6,210 nt of DNA from an uncultured bacterium (GCA_903872005.1 CAIQJD010000460.1:1-6210), one strand, 5' to 3'. Counted from the first letter of the stretch, positions 1 to 6,210 are shown. Made by a program: numbers and translations. Notes: generated from the letters alone by a model not told the origin.

Positions 1-1
1 G

Positions 2-880
2 GCTGGAGGCCGCGTGGTTGAAGCCGAAAGCAATCTGGCATTGTATTTTCGGGATGGCAAACTACCTGAGGCGGAAACATTTCTGAAAGAGGCCGTTGAT
101 TGCGCCATTAGGCTACTGGGTGAGCCAGTTGGTCTGGGCATCGGGCTACTGGGAGAGGCGCTTGAACCGGCTGACCGCATCCGGCCGGCCGCTCGGCTGT
201 TGCTGCGCCTGCTGACCCTTGGGGTAGCGGTGAGGGATGCGTCTTCACGGGACACCGATGATAGCATCCTGCTGGCTCTGCAGGAATATGACGCTATCTA
301 CCGCTCGGCGGCCATCATTCACCAGACCCCCGACGGGTATGCGGCGCTGATCCCAACCGTAGAGGAACTTGTCGGCAAAGAGCGATTCCGCTTTCAAAAA
401 AAGCAGATTGAGAACCTGGAAAAGGCGTTGAACGATGGCGACTTCAGGGCCGCAGAAAAAGCGTTGCACTGGCTCCAGGCTTTGGATGGAGAAGATCAGT
501 CCTCTGCATGGAAAGACAACATTGTCAGGTACTATGAACAACAGGCGAAAACGGTTATGGCCGGGCCAGTCAAGCCCGTGGGCGACCAACTGGGCCCCGA
601 AGCGATAAAGGAGTATCTGAAACAGCTTGAGGCCGCCCGATGCGCCTACCACATGGCACAGTTGCTTACGTTATTCCCAAAACTTACCGAGGGCGCTGAA
701 ACCGACTTGCCGGCTTTGAAGGCCCATGCTGATCCGATTAGTGCGGGCATCGCAGAATACGAGACCAGGCTGGACTTTGCCGAAAAAGGCAGTCGGAGTT
801 TCAGGTCGCTCATCTCCGGGTTCGGGGTCTACTTGGGCAGAAAGTTTGGCAAGCCTGGCGATAGGAGTAAGTCACAATGA
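2..880 (+). CDS. Helical (TPR-like) protein of unknown function, 5' end probably cut
   Basis: I do not recognise this gene. The frame is open to the left window edge. A GTG at 14-16 has GGAGG at 5-9, only 4 bases away, so it is a possible start (288 residues), but the protein may begin upstream. Numbered from that GTG, it is nearly all predicted helix, with no signal peptide and no clear membrane segment. Two stretches look like TPR-type helical hairpins: YFRDGKLPEAE at 11-21 and ALNDGDFRAAEKALHWLQAL at 138-157, the classic Gly/aromatic/Ala spacing. Residues 34-73 are Leu-rich but carry Arg and Glu, so I read them as amphipathic helices. The C-terminus (about 260-288) is basic and may touch a membrane or nucleic acid; that is inference. 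Its stop overlaps the start of the next gene (ATGA, 877-880), so the two are translationally coupled. A cytoplasmic scaffold or adaptor role is the most I would suggest. Confidence 0.8.
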   Translation, partial: AGGRVVEAESNLALYFRDGKLPEAETFLKEAVDCAIRLLGEPVGLGIGLLGEALEPADRIRPAARLLLRLLTLGVAVRDASSRDTDDSILLALQEYDAIYRSAAIIHQTPDGYAALIPTVEELVGKERFRFQKKQIENLEKALNDGDFRAAEKALHWLQALDGEDQSSAWKDNIVRYYEQQAKTVMAGPVKPVGDQLGPEAIKEYLKQLEAARCAYHMAQLLTLFPKLTEGAETDLPALKAHADPISAGIAEYETRLDFAEKGSRSFRSLISGFGVYLGRKFGKPGDRSKSQ

Positions 881-2595
881 GTAACGAACCAGAGCAGACC
901 TTCTCCTATGACGAGATATTCAGGTTGCTGGGAGCCGCTAAGGAACGCGGAGTGGAGTACTTCGACGAAAGGGACTTGAGTTGCGAGGCAATTGACAAGG
1001 AGACCAAGTTAGCGCAGGCAATTGAGGCGAGTCTGTTGGATGCCCAGAAGCGCCTGGAAGATGGGAATAAGACGACCGGCTCACGGCCAGCCATATTATT
1101 CACTGCTCCGCCTGATGTTCAACCTTTCAGGGATGCTTTGAGGCACATTGATGAAGCGGATCAGAAGGCGAAGTTGGCGGCGCAAGGGGAATTCTCGCTG
1201 GTGCCCAGTTTGCGGATCGTGGCGAATACATTGCGCGATCAGGTTATGGACGCATGGCTGGGCCTGGCGCGCGATGTGCAGAAAGCGATCCAGGACTCTG
1301 CCGACAGGGATGAGGTAAGAAGCGCGCAGAAGGGCATGGCACTCCTGAAATCATGGCAATCGGATCTGGCAGACCTGGAGGAGCCAAACAAGAAGGAGTG
1401 GGACGAGATTGTGGAAGGGGCAAAGCAAGCGTGTATCGCGTTGCTTTCACGCGCGCAGAGGAACGCGCAGGGTCTCGATGCAGTCGTCACGATTGTGGAG
1501 CTTGCGACCGAGCCTGACGCCGGCCTGGGGGACTGGTTCTCCATCGAGCAGGACGGCGCTACGAAGATCAGCGAGCATCTGGACCGCACGGTCGAGACAC
1601 TGAGAAGAAGAGAGCTTCGGAAAACTCAGGAGCGAGTGAAGGAGCTGACCGAGCGATGGCGGGAGCAGCGCGACGCCCAATCAAAAGAAGCGGCAGAGAC
1701 GCTCAAGAAATTGGAGGCTGTCGCGCAAAGGGGCGCCCCCGCGGTTGACGACGATGTGGAGCGGGCCCTGTTCGATGCCCAGAGTCAGCGCCGTGAGGCG
1801 GCGTTGGAGCTTCAGCGCATTGAAGAGTTTGCCGGCGCCACTGACATGACGATTGAGGCGTGCTGGAGCGCCAGGCAGGCTTTGCTGCGCCCTCGGATGT
1901 CCTCCGATTCCGATGACAGGCGAAAAGTGGATGAGGCGTATCGCAGGTTGGCCGGCGGATTCTGGCACAAGCGAGTGCAAGCGTTCAATTCGCGCCTGGA
2001 CGCAGGCCGATATGATGAGGCGCGCCAAATTTGGCAGGAGTTGAGGGGCTATCAGCAGCGTGGCCTGATCGAAGGGTTGGAAGACGCAGACGCCGTAGCG
2101 TCGCCGGAATCCCTCGCCGCGACCTATCTGGGACGGCGCAGCGAGGATTTCAAGAGGCGCTGCGCCTGGAAGCCGGCGCTGAATATCAGTGCTGTGCGAG
2201 AGTTGTTGAATGATATGCAGTTCGATCTCAAGACTATGGCTCCGCCAAATGCAAATGACTTGGGTCTGGAGTGGAACAAACAACTGGCGGATCTGGAAAA
2301 GCTGGAAAAGAAGGATCGTCAATGCCAGCTTGCCGAGAGCGCGCTGAAGCTACTGCAACGGGCAGACCGAATGCCTGAACCTTCATGCTACGTCTATCTG
2401 GAAAGTGTTCGTGAAGAATTTTCTGCATACGCCAGCCTTGATATTGAAGCGCCCCCACCAGAATTGCTTCAATCATTGCAGGAGTCGGGTTCGAAGCTCA
2501 TAGAAGCGAAGCGGCCCGGTCAGGACGGCGCCGGCCTCGCCGGCTACACGCTCGCCATGCAACTGGTGCAGCAGTTAAGGGAGCGGAACCCATGA
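877..2595 (+). CDS. Large helical/coiled-coil protein of unknown function
   Basis: The product has 572 residues and I recognise no family. The start ATG at 877 overlaps the previous stop and has AGGAG at 863-867, 9 bases upstream, so the start is well supported. There is no signal peptide or membrane segment, so it is probably cytoplasmic. Almost all of it looks helical: an acidic N-terminal part (1-60), helical bundles (about 85-200), a highly charged stretch likely to form a coiled coil (about 235-325, rich in Arg, Glu and Lys with regular Leu), and helical-repeat segments after 350. The stretch RLDAGRYDEARQIWQEL (373-389) matches a TPR-like hairpin and lines up with residues 138-155 of the preceding protein. 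No nucleotide-binding or catalytic motif is visible. Its stop overlaps the ATG of the membrane-protein gene downstream (2592-2595). I infer a structural partner of the neighbouring products. Alternatives such as an unrelated helical-repeat regulator cannot be excluded. Confidence 0.85.
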   Translation: MSNEPEQTFSYDEIFRLLGAAKERGVEYFDERDLSCEAIDKETKLAQAIEASLLDAQKRLEDGNKTTGSRPAILFTAPPDVQPFRDALRHIDEADQKAKLAAQGEFSLVPSLRIVANTLRDQVMDAWLGLARDVQKAIQDSADRDEVRSAQKGMALLKSWQSDLADLEEPNKKEWDEIVEGAKQACIALLSRAQRNAQGLDAVVTIVELATEPDAGLGDWFSIEQDGATKISEHLDRTVETLRRRELRKTQERVKELTERWREQRDAQSKEAAETLKKLEAVAQRGAPAVDDDVERALFDAQSQRREAALELQRIEEFAGATDMTIEACWSARQALLRPRMSSDSDDRRKVDEAYRRLAGGFWHKRVQAFNSRLDAGRYDEARQIWQELRGYQQRGLIEGLEDADAVASPESLAATYLGRRSEDFKRRCAWKPALNISAVRELLNDMQFDLKTMAPPNANDLGLEWNKQLADLEKLEKKDRQCQLAESALKLLQRADRMPEPSCYVYLESVREEFSAYASLDIEAPPPELLQSLQESGSKLIEAKRPGQDGAGLAGYTLAMQLVQQLRERNP

Positions 2596-4166
2596 GCAAA
2601 AAGGGCAAGGGATCGGTGAGCAACGGAGAAACCAAAGAGACCAATGAGGCGAAGAAATGTCTGGATCTCATCGCGCAAGCGGTGCGCCAGGGGCGGGCGC
2701 CGGCCAGCTACCATGACAGCCTGAACAAGCTGCTGGAAATCGGTTGGACGCCGGCGGCCATCGAGGCATGGGTGCGGGGCACGATTGCCGCCGACGAAGC
2801 GAAGGCTCAAGCGAAGGATCAAAGGAGATTGCAGTATGCTTTCATCGGCGGCTTCATCATTCTTGTCGTCGCCATGGCGTTTCTGTTCATCCAAATTGTG
2901 CCGATGATTTGGCCGGCGTTGCCTGTGCCGGGTCCTCAAGGGACGTGGCATATCGCTTTCGACGCGCAACCATTGGCGCCAGGGGTTGGGACGGAGCCGC
3001 GCTGCGCGATCCATGTCGTGGTGTTGGATGGGGATGGGCGGGCGCCGCAAGATGGGGTCAGGGTGGAGTTCACGGTAGAATCGGGCCAGGCGCTTCCTGC
3101 CGTTGTCGCCCTTCGCAATGGCGTGGCCCGCGCGATCTATGCGCCGGCCGATGCAGCCGGCCAGACGCAGCTCACAATCCGGGTGGACAAAGATAGCATC
3201 AGCCGGCCTATCGCATGTCCTGGAGAGTCTTCGCCTCCGACGAATACTCCAACAATCACGCTGACGCCGACAGCGACTACTACTCCGTCGTCGTCTCCCA
3301 CACCTGCGAAGACGGCCACGGATACCAGTACGCCCTCTCCGACGGCTGCACCGCTCAGCATTACGATCAGTCCGCAGCCAGCGTCGGGAGGGCCGGGCAT
3401 TGAGATTGGCGTGGACGAGCCAGTCGCCATCACGGTGACAGTGAAGAACGGGGAAGGTGGGACAGCCTTGCACGATGTCCGGGTGACTTTGCAGTTGGAA
3501 CCGAAGGAAATCGGAGTGGTTGAGCCGGCGCAAGGGCAGACGGATAGCATGGGTCAATTCTCAGCAAAGCTCACGGTTAAAGACAGGGAAAGCGCGGGCA
3601 AATCAGGGAAGCTTGTGGCGGAGGCGAAGGGAAATAGTAACTCATTGGCTTTCACGGTCAGGCCCGGCGCTACGCCGGCGCCAACGGCAAAGCCGCCGGC
3701 GCCGACATTCACGCGGGCGCCCGATCCCACTGCGACATCCCCCGTATATCCAGCGGTGGGCGAGTATGCATTGCGGCTCGCTAATGGCGCATCCCGCATA
3801 ATGTTCTATAGGGCAGACAAGGGTAAGGATGCTCCGCCAGTTTTGTTTGCTATGCCGCAGGAAGGCGCTCTCAGGGTCAAAGTTCTGGATTATCCAACGT
3901 CTGGTTTGGCCCAGTTGCCCGATGGTTACGTTGGGATTGAAGTTGAAGTCTGGGCCTTGGAGGGGGCCATATCACAAACAACCGAGGGTGCCTGGAAGTT
4001 GCAGGTCAGTGAAGCTGCAAAGGCTTGTTGGGGGCCTGGGACACATTGTGGGGAATTGAATAAGATGCAGGATCCCTACGGCCTCAGCGAATCCAAACCA
4101 AGGGCTGAAGGAGATTGGCGAACAGCCAGGCTCTGGGTCTGGGTGAGGCGCGAGAATATCGAGTAG
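2592..4166 (+). CDS. Single-pass membrane protein with two Ig-like ectodomains and Thr/Pro linkers
   Basis: The product has 524 residues; its ATG overlaps the upstream stop and follows AAGGGAG (2577-2583) by 8 bases. Residues 1-80 form a charged, helical cytoplasmic part with the motif LLEIGWTPAAIEAWV (47-61). A basic KDQRR sits just before a hydrophobic segment (about 82-110), giving N-in/C-out topology by the positive-inside rule. Outside the membrane follow a beta-rich Ig-like domain (about 117-210, with Cys138 and Cys209 perhaps paired), a Thr/Pro/Ser linker (212-254), a second Ig-like, Big/invasin-type domain (about 255-358), a second Pro/Thr linker (359-384), and a C-terminal domain of about 140 residues with Cys479 and Cys486 and a Trp-rich end. 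There is no lipobox, LPXTG or enzyme motif. Such linkers are common in Chloroflexota surface proteins. I infer an envelope protein that links cytoplasmic partners from the same operon to an extracellular sensing, binding or structural domain. The domain names rest on sequence pattern only. Confidence 0.88.
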   Translation: MSKKGKGSVSNGETKETNEAKKCLDLIAQAVRQGRAPASYHDSLNKLLEIGWTPAAIEAWVRGTIAADEAKAQAKDQRRLQYAFIGGFIILVVAMAFLFIQIVPMIWPALPVPGPQGTWHIAFDAQPLAPGVGTEPRCAIHVVVLDGDGRAPQDGVRVEFTVESGQALPAVVALRNGVARAIYAPADAAGQTQLTIRVDKDSISRPIACPGESSPPTNTPTITLTPTATTTPSSSPTPAKTATDTSTPSPTAAPLSITISPQPASGGPGIEIGVDEPVAITVTVKNGEGGTALHDVRVTLQLEPKEIGVVEPAQGQTDSMGQFSAKLTVKDRESAGKSGKLVAEAKGNSNSLAFTVRPGATPAPTAKPPAPTFTRAPDPTATSPVYPAVGEYALRLANGASRIMFYRADKGKDAPPVLFAMPQEGALRVKVLDYPTSGLAQLPDGYVGIEVEVWALEGAISQTTEGAWKLQVSEAAKACWGPGTHCGELNKMQDPYGLSESKPRAEGDWRTARLWVWVRRENIE

Positions 4167-4181
4167 CGCGATGGGCGGCGC

Positions 4182-4190
4182 AAGGAGGAG
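4182..4190 (+). promoter_or_regulatory. Shine-Dalgarno for gene 4
   Basis: AAGGAGGAG is a near-perfect anti-16S match ending 11 bases before the ATG at 4202. It supports 4202 as the start rather than the in-frame upstream codon at 4115, which lies inside the preceding gene. The spacing is slightly long. Confidence 0.7.
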
Positions 4191-4201
4191 ATAACGTCAG
4201 C

Positions 4202-4803
4202 ATGAATTTGCCCGACCACATCAAACTCATCAGACTGCGGGATGGCAATCCTCTCATCTCCATCTGGGATGCGCGGGAGCTTACAGGTCGTCCGGCTCAG
4301 GTCCTCTTCCAGGATGCTGGGGCCCCGCCGGCGGTGGACCTGTCAGTGGCGCATGCGGTCATCGAACGATTGCGGAATCGCGCTCCATTTCCGGCTGCAT
4401 GCCCGTATATTGTGGCATGGGAGCCGGCCGCCGACGGCTCTGCGATGTTGGCGCTGGGCGGGATGGTCGGCGAACCGATGAGCCGATCAAACAACCTGAC
4501 GGAGCCTGTCGTCCTGCATTTGGCAATGGGGCGCGTTGAAAAAACGAGCCACTGGGCGGTGCGGGGCGCGTGTTGTATGCGGCGTGGCCTGAAGACCAGG
4601 ACGTCACGGTTCAGCTTACCTCTGCGGCAAAAAGGGGCGCTGGCGGCTGCACGCCGGCGTTGGAAAGCTCTGAAGATCAGGCCGGACGGCTTCTGGACGG
4701 CGAGACATCCTGGAGCGAGGTGGACTCTCTATTGGCCGAATTGCGCGAGGAGGAAGCGTGGCTCCGGGCCGCCGGCGATGGTCCGGCGCCCGCAAGACCA
4801 TAG
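4202..4803 (+). CDS. Small soluble protein of unknown function, interrupted by a -1 frameshift
   Basis: I do not recognise this gene. It starts at ATG 4202, 35 bases after the preceding stop, behind a strong Shine-Dalgarno, and is probably the last gene of the operon. The first 114 residues look like a normal soluble protein: LPDHIKLIRLRDG at the N-terminus, then alternating hydrophobic and charged segments, with no signal or membrane segment. After the run AAAAAA (4539-4544) the same frame turns into Arg/Trp/Cys-rich sequence with no protein-like pattern and stops at 4831. The -1 frame, closed by a TGA at 4537-4539 just upstream, becomes protein-like exactly there (NEPLGGAGRVLYAAWPEDQD), continues through an acidic helix (SWSEVDSLLAELREEEAWL) and ends at TAG 4801-4803. 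Joining the two gives about 200 residues. The break may be a homopolymer sequencing error, a real inactivating indel, or slippage during expression. If unshifted, the product is a 209-residue protein ending at 4831, with a nonsense tail. Confidence 0.65.
4539..4544 (+). other. A6 run at the frame change in gene 4
   Basis: The zero frame reads GTT GAA AAA ACG; a -1 shift after AAA gives GTT GAA AAA AAC GAG CCA. The AAA codon can re-pair perfectly after slipping back one base, but the next codon (ACG to AAC) does not, so this is not a canonical X XXY YYZ tandem slippery site. One extra A would also restore the frame. I see no strong hairpin just downstream. Confidence 0.6.
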
Positions 4804-5118
4804 GCGACTCTCCGCATGGGCAACGGTTTGAAACGGTCATACTCCCTGGCCGACCGGGCTTGCCGCCTGCGCTGACGCGATGTTTGATCGGCGCTGGCAG
4901 GCAGCGCTCGACCTGCCGCTGGACTGCGCGAGATTCGATCCCAGTAGCCTGCGTTGGCGGCGAGAGGCCAACGCCATAGCTGGGAGATCGCCGGCCGGTT
5001 GCCGGCTGAAGCTCGCCGGCAACCGATCATGAGCGACTGCTTCAATGCTGTCCGGCGTAACGCCCGAATCTCGCCCTGAAAATGAAACACTCCCCGGCCG
5101 CCACGCGCCGATGCGCGA
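4804..5118. other. Intergenic stretch, possibly with decayed coding sequence
   Basis: There is no convincing intact gene here on either strand. Two short plus-strand pieces look mildly protein-like. One is 4816-4875 (MGNGLKRSYSLADRACRLR, then a stop). The other, in the next frame, starts at ATG 4880 (MFDRRWQAALDLPLDCARF) and stops at 5030-5032. Removing one base near 4873 would join them. Neither has a Shine-Dalgarno, and the second runs through the inverted repeat at 4996-5025. They may be the remains of a degraded gene or chance. The rest is GC-rich sequence with many GCCGGC words. Confidence 0.3.
4996..5025. repeat. Perfect 11-bp inverted repeat (hairpin)
   Basis: CGGTTGCCGGC (4996-5006) and GCCGGCAACCG (5015-5025) are exact reverse complements around an 8-base loop. 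The stem is GC-rich and would be stable in RNA. It lies after the four-gene operon and before the next promoter, where a terminator is expected, but no T-run follows, so it is not a standard intrinsic terminator. It could help transcript ending or 3'-end stability, or be a dispersed palindromic repeat. Confidence 0.6.
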
Positions 5119-5147
5119 TTGACAATCTCCCTGCCGTATGTTACCCT
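5119..5147 (+). promoter_or_regulatory. Putative sigma70-type promoter with extended -10
   Basis: A perfect -35 TTGACA (5119-5124) is followed after 17 bases by TACCCT (5142-5147), which keeps the key T, A and final T of the -10 box. TG at 5139-5140 sits at the extended -10 position, which would compensate for the weak box. Transcription would start around 5153-5155, about 50 bases before the permease start codon. No operator could be identified. Confidence 0.5.
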
Positions 5148-5155
5148 CACGGCGA

Positions 5156-5185
5156 GCCGGCCGCGCCGTATTTTCCCCGGCCGGC
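5156..5185 (+). promoter_or_regulatory. Leader hairpin upstream of the permease gene
   Basis: GCCGGCCG (5156-5163) and CGGCCGGC (5178-5185) can pair around a 14-base loop that contains TTTT. The hairpin would lie at the very 5' end of the predicted transcript and end 5 bases before the Shine-Dalgarno, so it may affect mRNA stability or ribosome access. Each arm is also partly self-complementary, so a chance occurrence in GC-rich DNA is possible. Confidence 0.3.
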
Positions 5186-5190
5186 AATGA

Positions 5191-5199
5191 GGAAGAGGG
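5191..5199 (+). promoter_or_regulatory. Shine-Dalgarno that fixes the permease start
   Basis: GGAAGAGGG ends 8 bases before the ATG at 5208. The alternative in-frame ATG at 5187 lies upstream of this site and has only CCCCGGCCGGCA before it, so 5208 is the better start. Confidence 0.65.
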
Positions 5200-5207
5200 T
5201 CGCCCGC

Positions 5208-6210
5208 ATGCTCACCACGCGCAGCGCACGCGCCGTATGGCGCTGGTTGGCCGGCAGCATCGCCACGCTGCTGGTCATCGCTTACCTGACGCTCTTCGGC
5301 TTGCTGCTGGCCGAACGCGGCCGGCAGGGGCTACCGGCTGCCCCGACGGAAGTCGCCGGCCAGGCCATGTCCCGCCTCCTGGACTACATCACACAGCACC
5401 CGATCAGCTACCGCTGGCATCGCTACGACGTCAGCGCGTTGAAACTCGTCAGCGATACCGTGAGCCGCAGCGTCGGCTTGCTGCTGGTCTCGCTCAGCCT
5501 GGCGCTCCTCGCCGGCGTCCCCCTGGGCGTGCTGATGGCCCTGACACGCCGGCGCGGCGGCAGCATCCTCCTGGCGCTCCTCTCCGTCCTGGGCGTCTCC
5601 ACACCCTCGTTTCTGCTCGCCATGCTCTTCTGGATCGCCAACCTCTGGTTGAGCCGCGCCCTGGGCGTGTCTGCCCTGCCGGCCGTCGGCTTCGGCTGGG
5701 ACAAGCACTTGATTCTGCCGGCGCTGACCCTGGCCGCCCGGCCGCTGGCGCAGATCGCCCGCGTCGCGGCGGTCGCCTTCTCCGAGGCGATGGACGAGGA
5801 CTACGTGCGCGTGGCCCGGGCCAAGGGGCTGCCGCCCTTGATCGTGCGCGGCCGGCATATCCTGCGTAATGCCTGGGCGCCCATCGTAGCGGCCTTCAGC
5901 GCGTCGCTGCGCTTCTCCCTCGCCAGCCTGCCGGTAGTCGAATACTTCTTCAACTGGCCGGGCATTGGCGCAACCCTGCTGGAAGCGATTCAACTGGGGA
6001 CATTCTCGCTGGTCGCTGACCTGATCCTGGCCCTGGGCGTGCTCTTCCTGGTCATCAACTTCTTGCTAGAATTGCTCTATCCGGCGCTGGATCCCCGCAT
6101 GGCGCGTGCGGCGGACGAGGGGGAGCCGCCGGCCGGCTGGCGCGCCCGCCTGGGCGAATGGTGGAGCGATCTGGTCGGGTGGTGGGACGGGCTGCGCGCC
6201 CGGCTGCGAC
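5208..6210 (+). CDS. ABC transporter permease, DppB/OppB family (3' end cut by window)
   Basis: This is an inner-membrane permease subunit of a peptide/nickel-type ABC importer, which works with a second permease, two ATPases and a substrate-binding protein. From ATG 5208, 334 codons are visible with no stop. TM1 (about 15-35) is followed by an extracytoplasmic stretch (36-85), then further segments near 88-110, 118-148, 168-190, 222-245 and 268-292. The ATPase-contacting EAA loop is clear: EAMDEDYVRVARAKGLPP (193-210), followed by the family-typical RHILRNAWAP, FNWPGIG and YPALDPRM (291-298). Family members normally end shortly after DPR. This one continues for at least 36 residues with a Trp-rich amphipathic stretch (WWSDLVGWWDGL), possibly a linker into a fused second permease. 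The usual PGDP motif after TM1 is absent and the loop after TM4 is short. The substrate cannot be told. It has its own promoter and is separate from the operon upstream. Family assignment is firm; the fusion is speculation. Confidence 0.92.
   Translation, partial: MLTTRSARAVWRWLAGSIATLLVIAYLTLFGLLLAERGRQGLPAAPTEVAGQAMSRLLDYITQHPISYRWHRYDVSALKLVSDTVSRSVGLLLVSLSLALLAGVPLGVLMALTRRRGGSILLALLSVLGVSTPSFLLAMLFWIANLWLSRALGVSALPAVGFGWDKHLILPALTLAARPLAQIARVAAVAFSEAMDEDYVRVARAKGLPPLIVRGRHILRNAWAPIVAAFSASLRFSLASLPVVEYFFNWPGIGATLLEAIQLGTFSLVADLILALGVLFLVINFLLELLYPALDPRMARAADEGEPPAGWRARLGEWWSDLVGWWDGLRARLR

Noticed and set aside
1681..2322. A 213-codon minus-strand open frame inside gene 2
   Set aside because: It is fully antisense to a strong coding frame, with no recognisable motif and no supporting context.
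3225..3353. Thr/Pro-rich coding stretch considered as a DNA tandem repeat
   Set aside because: The repetition is at the amino acid level with varied codons; no exact DNA repeat unit is visible.
2544..3557. A 337-codon minus-strand open frame opposite the end of gene 2 and the first part of gene 3
   Set aside because: Its translation is Arg/His-rich with no domain pattern, and it lies opposite well-supported plus-strand genes with good ribosome sites. It is an antisense shadow of GC-rich coding DNA.
4758..4979. A plus-strand frame from GTG 4758 with AGGAGG upstream, considered as a fifth operon gene
   Set aside because: The purine-rich site is simply the Glu-rich helix codons of gene 4, the spacing is only 4 bases, and the 73-residue translation is Arg/Gly/Pro-rich with no protein-like pattern.
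4677..5187. Overlapping minus-strand open frames across the intergenic stretch
   Set aside because: Their translations are Arg/Ser/Ala-rich without protein-like pattern, and they differ in frame from one another. The plus-strand promoter and leader explain the right end better.
5138..5869. A 243-codon plus-strand open frame overlapping the permease in another frame
   Set aside because: It is Arg/Pro/Gly-rich low-complexity translation, while the other frame gives an unmistakable DppB permease with an EAA loop.
5331..5993. A 220-codon minus-strand open frame opposite the permease
   Set aside because: Gly/Gln/Glu/Arg-rich translation with no domain pattern; it is a complement shadow of the permease.

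Overview
The window looks like a piece of a moderately GC-rich bacterial chromosome, most likely from a Chloroflexota (Anaerolineae/Caldilineae-type) genome. That placement is an inference from three things: the membrane protein with long Thr/Pro-rich extracytoplasmic linkers joining Ig-like domains, which is typical of that phylum; the abundance of GCCGGC-type words; and an ABC permease with high-GC codon use. No rRNA, tRNA, CRISPR array, transposase or integrase is visible.

Left part (about 1-4803): one tightly packed plus-strand operon of four genes. Genes 1 (2-880, open at the 5' edge) and 2 (877-2595) encode soluble, almost wholly alpha-helical proteins with TPR-like helical hairpins and, in gene 2, a charged coiled coil. 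Gene 3 (2592-4166) encodes a single-pass membrane protein with a small cytoplasmic helical domain, one membrane segment, two Ig-like domains separated by Thr/Pro-rich linkers, and a C-terminal domain with a Cys pair. Gene 4 (from 4202) encodes a small soluble protein whose reading frame breaks at a run of six A residues (4539-4544); a -1 shift there restores a convincing 200-residue product ending at 4803. ATGA overlaps at 877-880 and 2592-2595 and a strong Shine-Dalgarno before gene 4 suggest co-expression. I recognise none of the four as a named family. The combination of cytoplasmic helical scaffold proteins plus a transmembrane protein with an Ig-like ectodomain is the best candidate here for an undescribed cell-envelope system, but its function cannot be read from this sequence.

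Middle (4804-5207): about 400 bases with no convincing intact gene. It holds possible decayed coding sequence, a perfect 11-bp inverted repeat, a good sigma70-type promoter with an extended -10, and a GC-rich leader hairpin.

Right part (5208-6210): the 5' part of a separate transcription unit, a DppB/OppB-family inner-membrane permease of a peptide/nickel-type ABC transporter. It runs off the right edge with a C-terminal extension beyond the usual family end.
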